Both the position numbers and the translations under genes were made by a program. Shown piece by piece: positions 55,176-64,000 of a stretch of 64,000 bases of DNA (within the stretch, counting starts at the first letter, position 1; every line of letters begins with the position of its first letter). This DNA is from Zygaena filipendulae (Eukaryota; Arthropoda; Insecta; Lepidoptera; Zygaenidae): NCBI GenBank assembly GCA_907165275.2, contig OU015649.1:1642001-1706000 (forward strand), given 5' to 3'. The notes below the pieces were generated by a model that searched no databases, was not told the DNA's origin, and saw only the letters and a list, made by a program, of their open reading frames with translations.

Positions 55176-58112
55176 TTCACGGAGGGCTCGACCATTAATG
55201 ATCGCCTTTTTAATTCCTTAACTATATACTACCAGAACGCTCGGGGTTTGCGTTCTAAAACGAACTTTTTTTTTCGGAACGTCTGCATGAATAATTATGA
55301 TTTAATAATAATAACAGAGACATGGTTGTTGGACAGCATACTCGACACTGAACTGTTCGACAGTCGGTATGTGGTCTGGCGACGCGACCGCGACTACGCC
55401 GCCACTGGCCAAACGCTCGGGGGGGGTGTACTTATAGCGGCTCGCGCGGGCTTTAGCGTGACACCTCAACCTTCATTCCGGTCCAGTGCCGAGGATCTAT
55501 GGGTGACACTATCTTTTTGTGGGAGTGGTGATGGAAAGACAATTAATCTGCATATTTGTGTTCTTTATTTATGTAGTCAAAGTAGTATAGGTCTCAGTTT
55601 TACTTCACAGCTTCAAAATTTTTTAATTAATTTAAGTCGTGTTATTATGATGCACCCTGATGACGGGTACCTGGTGACGGGCGATTTTAACCTTAGCGGC
55701 ATTTCATGGAAACCTACTGATGACTTCTTCGGTTATTATGAGCCTACTAATTCTAGCTCAAGTGACGAGCTACTGCTCCTGGACGAAATTGCTGCACTCG
55801 GTCTCAGCCAGTTTAACGGAGTGAAGAACACTTTTGGCCGTGTACTGGATTTGGTTTTTTCTAACTATTCAGCTCTTGTAACTGACCAAAGTAACGATCC
55901 ACTTGTTCCCACCGATCCACATCACGGTGCACTTTTAATTTCAGTAAAATGTGCTGGTAACAAACCGTTAGATCGGAAATCGTTTATAAAGCATTTATTT
56001 AATAAGGGTGACTATGAACAGATTACCAATGAACTTAACCGTGTTGATTGGAATACTCATCTTTCTCCTGGATCGATCGAGGATGCTGTTGCTTTTTTCT
56101 ATCAGACATGTAAAAATTTAATTGATAAGTACATTCCCTCTAGGTTAGTATCGCGTAACAAATATCCTGTTTGGTATTCACCAGCTATTAGAAAACTATT
56201 AAAAGAAAAATATAAATTCCTAAAAAAGTTTAGGATCTATGGCAACAAAACGGATGAATTTACGTATAAACTCCTTCGTACCAGGTTCAAAGTTTTAGAG
56301 GAAGCGTGCTATAAATCTTACATTGCATCTGTTGAAAATTCTATTACTACTAACCCTAAACATTTTTGGTCCCATTTTAAAGCAAAATCTAAATCCCACT
56401 CTATGCCTAGCAACATGGTCTACGAGGGCGATTCTCTTAACACCGGTGATTTAATCTGTGAAGCATTCTCAAATTTTTTTCAAAATAATTTTTTGAGGGT
56501 AAATCAGCATGTGAGTGGTGTCTGTCACCGTGTTACCACCGACATAATGCCCGTCTCATCAATTTCTAATATTGAGATCAACGCGAACTTGGTTGAACAG
56601 CTGCTTTTGGGACTCGACCCTTCAAAATCTGCAGGTCCTGACAACTTACCTGCCCCATTCCTAATTGGTTGTGCCAGATCTCTGTCGGTCCCTATCTCAA
56701 TTCTTTTTGGCAAATCACTTAAGGAAGGTGCTGTTCCCGCGCTATGGAAGAGTGCCTTTATAACTCCTGTACATAAAAAAGGGTCAAAAAACGACATTTG
56801 TAACTACCGTCCCATATCTAAACTCTGTATAGTGTCTAAAATTTTTGAAAGAATTATATATAATCAAGTTTACCCCTCTATAAAGCAATCTTTCAGCACC
56901 TCCCAGCATGGGTTTTTGCGTGGTCGATCAACTGTCTCAAACCTGGTAATCCTTAATAACTACGTGACAGGCGCCATGGATCGTGGACAACAGGTTGATG
57001 TTATTTACACAGATTACAGCAAGGCTTTTGATCGTATTCAACATAATCTGCTTCTGGATAAATTAAAAGGAATTGGTATTTGTGGTGACCTTCTTAGGTG
57101 GTTTGCGTCATACATAGATAATCGCTCTCAAGCTGTCGTAATTAACAACTATATCTCCGGATGGGTTTCTGTCCCTAGCGGCGTCCCGCAGGGATCCTTG
57201 CTTGGGCCCTTGTTATTTGCGGTTTTTGTTAATGACATTGAACGTTGCTTCCACCATTCTCATCTTCTCAGTTTTGCTGATGATATGAAAATATTTGCAG
57301 CTGTTTCCACCATCTCTGATGCGCTGCGCTTGCAGAAGGATTTGCAACGCCTCGAGACCTACTGTACTGTTAACAACTTGGATCTGAATCCAATTAAATG
57401 CAGTGTAGTTACTTTCAGTCGCAAGCGTTGTACGGTTAACTATGACTATCACTTAAAGGATACCAGCCTCCCGAGGAACACAACTGTGCGTGATCTTGGT
57501 GTGTATCATGATTCCAAGCTACTGTTCGACAACCATATTGACAAAATAGTCAGCCAAGCTTCGAGGATGCTTGGATTTATAATGCGCAATAGCCGAGATT
57601 TTGAGTGTGTAAAAACATTTAAAATCCTTTACTGTACCTTTGTCCGCAGCCATCTGGAATATGCTTCTCAGGTCTGGAATCCCCAATACGCCACTTACAT
57701 AAATCGCATCGAGAACATCCAGAAAAGATTTTTTAGATACTTAAGTTATCGTATCAAGGATCGCTGCGATTCTTATCACTATAATGACCTATGTCGCAAA
57801 CACCACTTGCTCCCGTTGGCTAGGAGAAGGGAAATAGCCGACTTGACGTTCCTGTTAAAGATAGCTCAAAGCACTATCGACTGCCCTGACCTGCTGTCGC
57901 TACTGCCAATTAACGCCCCACCTAAATTCTTAAGGAATAGTAATATATTGAAGCCTCCCATTTCGTCATCTAATTATAGGCAAAATACATACATTCTGCG
58001 TGCGAGTGGAAACTTTAACAGATTATCTGCTAGATTTATACAGTTGGATCTGTTCGATACCAGCGTAGTGGCGGCGAGGAGGATGCTTGGCGACGATTTC
58101 TTTCGCTCTTAA
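55176..58112 (+). CDS. Retrotransposon ORF2: AP-like endonuclease and reverse transcriptase
   Basis: The open frame runs from after the TAA at 55173 to the TAA at 58112, about 978 codons. The endonuclease begins at YYQNARGLRSKT (about 55227), before the first in-frame ATG at about 55287, so translation probably starts upstream by reinitiation or at a non-AUG codon. Endonuclease motifs are ITETWL, LGGGVLIA, GDFNLSGISW and PTDPHHGALL. RT motifs in order are GPDNLPAPFL, NYRPISKLCIVSKIFERI, QHGFLRGRSTVSNL, YTDYSKAFDRI, GVPQGSLLGPLLF and FADDMKIF (catalytic ADD). A C-terminal RRFFRYLSYR-type segment (read here as KRFFRYLSYR) and HHLLPLARRR are usual for CR1/Jockey-like proteins. No frameshift or stop is visible. 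Confidence 0.94.
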   Translation, partial: FTEGSTINDRLFNSLTIYYQNARGLRSKTNFFFRNVCMNNYDLIIITETWLLDSILDTELFDSRYVVWRRDRDYAATGQTLGGGVLIAARAGFSVTPQPSFRSSAEDLWVTLSFCGSGDGKTINLHICVLYLCSQSSIGLSFTSQLQNFLINLSRVIMMHPDDGYLVTGDFNLSGISWKPTDDFFGYYEPTNSSSSDELLLLDEIAALGLSQFNGVKNTFGRVLDLVFSNYSALVTDQSNDPLVPTDPHHGALLISVKCAGNKPLDRKSFIKHLFNKGDYEQITNELNRVDWNTHLSPGSIEDAVAFFYQTCKNLIDKYIPSRLVSRNKYPVWYSPAIRKLLKEKYKFLKKFRIYGNKTDEFTYKLLRTRFKVLEEACYKSYIASVENSITTNPKHFWSHFKAKSKSHSMPSNMVYEGDSLNTGDLICEAFSNFFQNNFLRVNQHVSGVCHRVTTDIMPVSSISNIEINANLVEQLLLGLDPSKSAGPDNLPAPFLIGCARSLSVPISILFGKSLKEGAVPALWKSAFITPVHKKGSKNDICNYRPISKLCIVSKIFERIIYNQVYPSIKQSFSTSQHGFLRGRSTVSNLVILNNYVTGAMDRGQQVDVIYTDYSKAFDRIQHNLLLDKLKGIGICGDLLRWFASYIDNRSQAVVINNYISGWVSVPSGVPQGSLLGPLLFAVFVNDIERCFHHSHLLSFADDMKIFAAVSTISDALRLQKDLQRLETYCTVNNLDLNPIKCSVVTFSRKRCTVNYDYHLKDTSLPRNTTVRDLGVYHDSKLLFDNHIDKIVSQASRMLGFIMRNSRDFECVKTFKILYCTFVRSHLEYASQVWNPQYATYINRIENIQKRFFRYLSYRIKDRCDSYHYNDLCRKHHLLPLARRREIADLTFLLKIAQSTIDCPDLLSLLPINAPPKFLRNSNILKPPISSSNYRQNTYILRASGNFNRLSARFIQLDLFDTSVVAARRMLGDDFFRS

Positions 58113-58351
58113 AATTTATTCATTATTTTTATGTTTAATTTTCATTTTTGGGTATAGTAATAAACTGTATAAACTGTGTGAAGGCGATATAATGCCGTGT
58201 GAACGCTATGTCGAAGCTACTTGGTAGTGTACATAATTTGTGTCTACATGTGAAGACCTATCATTAGCATTTTTGTTATATTTACTTTTTATATATACAA
58301 ATTATATTTGTGCTGCTGGTCTTCCATATAAATAAATAAATAAATAAATTA

Positions 58352-61300
58352 TAGGAGTTACGTACACGCACACGCATCACAGCTGGAGGCGTCAAAAGTG
58401 GGTGGTGTTAGTGATGAATAACGTGACGGAATCCGGCGTCCAATCGTATCGATCTCGATTTTAATTATACGAATCGAGAACATCGAAACGCCTATAGATC
58501 GAATATTAATATGTCGATTGCGAATGAGTCGCGGCTCGCGGTCCGTCTTTGATTCGTCCGAAACGGCGTTCGAATTTCGAATGCGTAATGTGGATTTGCG
58601 GAACCGACGGCATTCCACGAAACCGATGCAAGAAATAAATGATTTCCGCAATACATTTAAGTAATTTAAATAGATAAAGTTTTAAATTTGGAAAAGATTA
58701 TAATGTTTTTTTTTTTATAATGTCGCGTTGAAAGAAATTTTATTATGTTGAACTTCAATTTGTTTAGTTGCATTAGTATTTATTTTTAACAGTTTTTGTA
58801 CGTCATATTTTATTATGAGTTAGACGAGAGCGAGACCTATTATATATGTATATTCTGCAAGAAGAACCCAATATGACTGTCGATGTTATATTATGTAGTT
58901 ATATACACTTATCCCCATTATTTATATCAATAATAATCGCTTGAAAGCGTTTATTGTTACAATCGCACCATCGAGTCGAAACCAATCCATTTTCTTTTGG
59001 TATTACAGCACAATCTCGGTGTACGATAGTGATCAATTCAAACGGTCGCAGCACGCCCACTACATGGAAATAATTAACTCGGCTCACCGGCCGACATCAT
59101 GTTTAACATCGGCTACTCCCATACCAATTACTACCGACAATCGATGAGGCTCCGTTACGGGCACAAAAACAGCGCCCAACACTAGTTTCGACTGTCGGCT
59201 GGTTAGGAAAAAAAAAGTAGCCGCGCGTCGCGCCGTGAACGTGTTCGGTGTTAACAAGCTTTTGATGGATCGAGCCACGATCCGAAAATGTTCTCCGACT
59301 TTTACAGTTTTCATAAACGACAAATAAGCTCTTTTTTCGCGCTTTATTACAAGACACGTCACTATAAAATATGATTTATAGCTCGTAACCGCAAACCGAT
59401 CTCAACGATTACGTGCAGCAGACGAAGTCGATTGAATTTCATGAATAAAACGCGAAAGCTTGTCCAGCATTCTGATAACAACGGGACACACGATGTTTTT
59501 TACCACTGCTCATAAATGTCATTGGCGAGAGATTTCACCGCGAGACGCCAACATGGTGGGCATTTAAACGCCAATCGGTAACCGCCATCTCGTAAAATTA
59601 GTACCCGCAAAAGAGATAGTGAAGATTCGTGGCGCTCTTTCACAACGTCAATAATTATTGTGTGATCAAAGAAAACTGTTGCGATAGCATCGAGTAATCG
59701 AATGATTTTAATCTAAAAAAAAAATCGAGTAGGCATTATGGAGATAATATAGCAGTGTACCAAAGAGTGTTGCTTAAAAAATTCCCCATGTTGCGATTGT
59801 AGCCGGCGAGCGAAGCGTTCGAGATTTGAAAATTAGCATTTTTGTCGTATAACTCTGCGCGGTGTCTCGCCGAGCGCCGATACCGAATAGCCGAACGTTG
59901 AGATTTTTTTGTCGTTTTAATGACATTCACATTTTAAAATATTTCTTTATTCCTTGCTAAACTCGTTAATGCCCTAAAGAGTTAATCGCTGATTTAATTA
60001 TACCATTCACCTGTCGCTATACTGAGACATCTTTACATTAATGAATCTAGTAAGTAGGTATTTAAACGCATCATTTTTGCACTCGTTGCGAGCGTTAAAG
60101 CATTGTGTGAGTAAGAAGCATTCATCCAAACTTAAAGGTATAGGAATAAGGATTTTTGGCGAGAATCAAATTCCGGCAAAACCATCATTAATTTTTATGT
60201 CAATAAAAAAGTTTAAAACTTATTTAGTTAGGTACATAGATATTATGGTGGTTTCTTGAACTATACAGTTTAGAAGTAATGGTGTTTTGTGTCCGCCAAG
60301 AGCACCGACAAAGATTTCGCCGTCTACTTAAACACTAAATATGACAAAAACTATTTGCTAGCTAAATGCACTGCGCTCAAGAAAGTCCTCGAAGATGACT
60401 TGGGACTTTCCAAGATTACAATTTTCCCGTTCATCATTGTTTTTCTCGTGAAATTAACAAAAATTTCGCCACCACTACCCGTATCGGCTCCGATGAAAAA
60501 CGGTATCCAATCAAACAAAAATAACTGGCAACACCGAGAGAGTACTTTTCTAAAAATCGTTGACCCTTTATCTTCGGTGCTCAGCCGGCGCTCATTGGGC
60601 GAGAGCCAAATTTATGTCGCCGAGTAATCCGGACCCATTTGTATAGATAATTTTTATTATTGCCATCTCTCCGAAGGCGGCCCCAGACGATAACCGCTGA
60701 AGGAAAGAGTTCGTAATGACGATTTAAGTAAGGAAGATGTATTCCTTTCGGTGGTCGATAACTTTAAATTTAAATTCAAAAAGAATTTGTGAGTGGAATT
60801 TTGTAAGTACTTATAAAAATGTCGGCTAGGGTTGCCGCCTCTTTTGAGTATTGTATTATTGTAATGTTATACTAATTTACACATTTAATTTACACATTAT
60901 AACTTATTTAGTAGTATGTTTATAATTTTTGTCAGAATTTACGACCTAAAATAGTGAAGTGTAGCATTGAGAAATTACAAATATTTTATTAATGCCTTTT
61001 AAAATTTAAGGAGTGTCTATTTTTGATAAAAATAACATTAGTCTAGTTAAAAAATAACTTAAATTAAATATATAATAGATAAAAGTTTTCTTCTGCTAAG
61101 TCATTTCCACATGAATACAGAGGTTCGTCATTTATGCAGACAATGTACCTACCAGAGATCACCAGGGAAGCAGCAAATTATTATTTATCTATATAGAACA
61201 CATACTTAATATATTACTAAATCCATTATAATAATTTTTTTTTACAAAGCGCATCGTACAAGAACTTCTGGATGAATTTCAAAAAATCTTGGCATGTATG

Positions 61301-61589
61301 ATGTAGTCGCGTATTTTATAATAATAGGTCAATAAATAAGATACTACTTAGATAATATTGTCCTATAGCCGGTACACATCGGAAGCATATTTTGTAAATA
61401 AATTATCACTCAGTGCCATCTCCCAAAATAGTCATAGTCTGTCATATCTATACAAATGATATTATGATACCTAAAGTTAAATAAATAAGTTTATTCAATA
61501 GGTAACTTTAACCTATACATATAAACCTTTTTTATCAAAAATAATGTTTATAGTACCTACCCTGACTAAATAAAAATAATTTCAAATTC
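58352..61589. other. No gene recognised; CpG-rich unique DNA at 58380-59930
   Basis: 58430-58630 and 59080-59900 are rich in TCGA and CGAA words and lack repeats. Short frames on both strands have no family motif. Likely ush intron or upstream regulatory DNA. Confidence 0.35.
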
Positions 61590-61835
61590 AAATATACTTT
61601 ATTGCTCAAAAGAAACAGTGAAAATGGCACAAATAAAATAAAAAGAAGGGGCAGAGCAAAAGGCGGCCTTATTGCTAGAGGCAATCTTTTCAAGGCAACC
61701 TTAACCAAACCTTAGTGACAGAGAGCTGTAGATGGAAACGAGAACGGACGTTCATCATATTTAATTTTTCATCCTGACGCGGGAATCGCACCTGCATCAC
61801 CTAGAGCAAATAGGTGCGCTAACCCTGGACGAATG
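61590..61835 (-). mobile_element. tRNA-derived SINE (SINE 3)
   Basis: On the minus strand the head has GGGTTAGCGCACC (A-box-like) and GGTGCGATTCCCGCG (B-box-like). The body follows, with GCAATAAGGCCGCC and a CAATAAAGTATATTTGAATT 3' end. Confidence 0.7.
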
Positions 61836-61899
61836 AAGATGTCAATTGTTAGTTACAGCTAATTAATGTCAAAATTGTAATATAATAACATTGTTTTGT

Positions 61900-64000
61900 G
61901 ACCCTGAGCAGCTGTACCTACAGACAACAAACTATGCTTGTAAACTATTTTTAAACATGGCCACACCGACTTTATCTGCCCCCGCTCTTATGTCCACGTT
62001 ATCTCGCCCAGTGCATTAGTCTCTGATAATACAACGATAAAACAGATCGGTCGGCGCCACGGCCGATTCGATTATGGTCGGTCGATTTGAAATAATAATA
62101 AAAAAAAGAATCGATTCACCCCGATAAAGATGTTATGGGTTGTTGCTTGATGCCGTGGCTGAGTGACTTAATTGTAGATTCCGACGCTATGTAAGTACGG
62201 TAAATACTCATCGAGATAAATAACATTAAAATGAATCTCTGAAACAACCTTCTCGAGTCATTAGTTAAACTATTGTAGACGTGCATGTCTTTTAAACTTT
62301 AATCAAAATAATTAGCTAGGTATGTACCTACCTATAATATGGTGATTGAAATTTGTTTGTATATTTTTAATATTTATAAGTTAATTAGACATTTTAATGG
62401 TAAAATAATGCATAATATTTGATCCAGATAGTCACGGAATAGATGTGATATACGTTTCCGGTTATAATTAACTACATATTTTAATAAGCATCTACATTAT
62501 ACAAGTTAGAATTATTTACACATTATAAAATCATAATAAAACAAGTACCTACCTATATGTAAGAGTTTTAAAATTTAATATCATTCTCTTGTTTTTGCGT
62601 GATATCATTACAAACATGCACTTGGAGACTGGAAGAAACTCTAAAATTAGTTATTTAGAGTTTAGCATTAGCTGCATTACTTTATTCTCAATATACATAA
62701 AATATAATACAATATTATAGCTTAGTGTGGGATCAAGTAGATCTGTGTGTTGTGAAGTGGATTATTATTATTATTATAATCTTCGATGCAGTCACACTTA
62801 CCTACATACTCGTCTTACCGAACTAGAAACTAGAGTCCAGTAAGAGATTTTTTTATAAATTTTTATTCTATGTTGTTGATCCTTAAGAAGATAAAATAAT
62901 ATCAGATTCATTTTACTGAAAGGTTTAAATCTTTTATTTGTTACTTTCAAATTCATTCACATAGTAACGCGGATCTAATTTATAAAATGCCGGTAGGTAC
63001 CTAATTTCCCTTCAAAATTAAGAGCCCGCATCTCCCGACATTTCTCATCAACCTCAAACATTATAGTGGCCTATATTATTTATCAAATCATGTTTTCCAT
63101 AAAACATAATTTATAGCGCTTTCATTATGCGAACGCACGTATAAAGACCGCAAATTTTGTCTATTCGGCAAAATAGTGCGATAACTGGCTCGCTAATGAC
63201 GTAATTTTTGGCGCTATTCTATGACAGCCATTTTGTATCTGCAACATTTTATAATATCGTGTGGAAGTAACATGAAAAGGTTTGGGTTGTTTTTGTCAAA
63301 GGAAGGTTGGATACTTCGTTTATGTTAGTCCGCAGTTTTGCAATAAACACTAAAATGGTGTGCTTTTAGCATCATTCATGATAATTCGAAGCGGGTGATG
63401 TTGTCAAAGTCATAGATAGGAATATATTACCTCAAAATCTGATAAATTCTGTTTAACCGTACTAAAAATTCCGCGCACGTTTGATATGATTTACAAGACG
63501 AAAAAATTGAAATAAATGCTAATAATATAACAAAAGAAAAAAAAAGTTACATAACAATGAGAGATGATGCTAAACGTCGAAAGCTGAATACAATCCCTAG
63601 CACAGTGGGCCGAAAGCGATCCAGATCTGGCTATCGGGATCTCAGTTTGTTCTCACATCATTACCCGCGCCGACGGCTACAAATTTACATCCAACACAAT
63701 GGCTATCCACCATCGAGACATCATTAAGGTGATGCCGATAGCGCCACTCACAATACCAAATAAAAAGCCCAATGTTTTATAACCGACGTCCGAAAAGCGA
63801 CCTTTAGGGAAGTGGATATAAAATCCGGTTTGTGAGGGACCAAAATGGCGCTTACGCGCGAATCCTCGACCGGCTGTGTCGATAGAACGTCATATGAGTT
63901 ACGACGGGACGTGCAATTATGATCACAGAGATGAGAATTGTAGAGTTGCTTTTGAACTGTTCCGAGCGCTTTGTGAGATTTTGGGACGGTTTAGCTCGTG
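61900..64000. other. No gene recognised; possible regulatory islands
   Basis: 61970-62130 has GATA-type words (TGATAA, CGATAAAACAGATCGG, CCGATAAAGATG) in unique sequence. 63540-64000 is unique with CpG words near the right edge. No coding exon was supported. Confidence 0.3.
62715..62785 (+). mobile_element. 5'-truncated SINE 1 copy with ATT tail
   Basis: TAGCTTAGTGTGGGATCAAG, TAGATCTGTGTGTTGTGAAG, then (ATT)n. Confidence 0.75.

Larger units (their letters stand above)
53675..58350 (+). mobile_element. Apparently full-length non-LTR retrotransposon, CR1/Jockey supergroup
   Basis: Two long intact frames (ORF1 53762-54676, ORF2 frame 55176-58112) are followed by a short 3' UTR ending in an (AAAT)n run at about 58329-58350. 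The PHD-like ORF1, the AP-endonuclease plus RT ORF2 and the microsatellite-type tail instead of poly(A) fit CR1-like clades. The 5' end is estimated near the CAACCGTTGGCGCCG sequence at about 53673. No target duplication was found. The surrounding DNA is unique. Confidence 0.9.

Noticed and set aside
58358..60627. Short frames proposed as first exons of ush
   Set aside because: None shows the conserved FOG N-terminal motif or a donor in the phase needed by 44609.

Overview
This is nuclear DNA from an animal, most likely a moth or butterfly (Lepidoptera). Four interrupted genes have GC-rich exons in AT-rich introns. Introns and spacers are crowded with dispersed repeats, including many short elements ending in a CTAGT terminus preceded by GCGGG-type hairpin sequence. 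These resemble the Helitron-like elements reported from Lepidoptera. The organism call is an inference from gene similarity and repeat style.

Layout. (1) 3978-14644, plus: the 3' ten exons of a TRIM45-like protein (second half of RING, two B-boxes, coiled coil, filamin repeat, Cys/His-rich tail). Its 5' exons lie left of the window. (2) 16122-24976, minus: a complete 11-exon Mediator subunit MED15 gene, about 700 residues, convergent with TRIM45. (3) 30187-36714, plus: a complete five-exon gene for the SLC7A6OS/Iwr1 RNA polymerase II nuclear-import factor (310 residues), divergent from MED15 across about 5 kb of nested repeats. (4) 41855-44609, minus: the last two coding exons of the FOG-family GATA cofactor U-shaped, with nine zinc fingers and a CtBP-binding motif. 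Its first exons are not recognisable here and probably lie beyond the right edge. (5) 53675-58350, plus: an apparently intact non-LTR retrotransposon with ORF1 and an endonuclease plus reverse transcriptase ORF2. The remaining sequence to 64000 is mostly unique AT-rich DNA with CpG-rich islands, probably ush intron or upstream DNA.

The genes do not form one pathway, although MED15, SLC7A6OS/Iwr1 and Ush all act in transcription. I found no convincing new multi-gene system. The most unusual structures are: a 74-bp minisatellite grown from a TRIM45 exon end together with its 5' splice site; a SLC7A6OS exon bracketed by about 200-bp inverted Helitron-like copies; a threefold duplication across the SLC7A6OS stop codon; a 3.0-kb hAT-like element with a perfect 8-bp target duplication; and several fold-back or MITE families, one of which carries TGACGTCA palindromes into introns.

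Exon coordinates were set by hand from splice consensus and phase. Repeat boundaries are approximate unless a terminus is stated.
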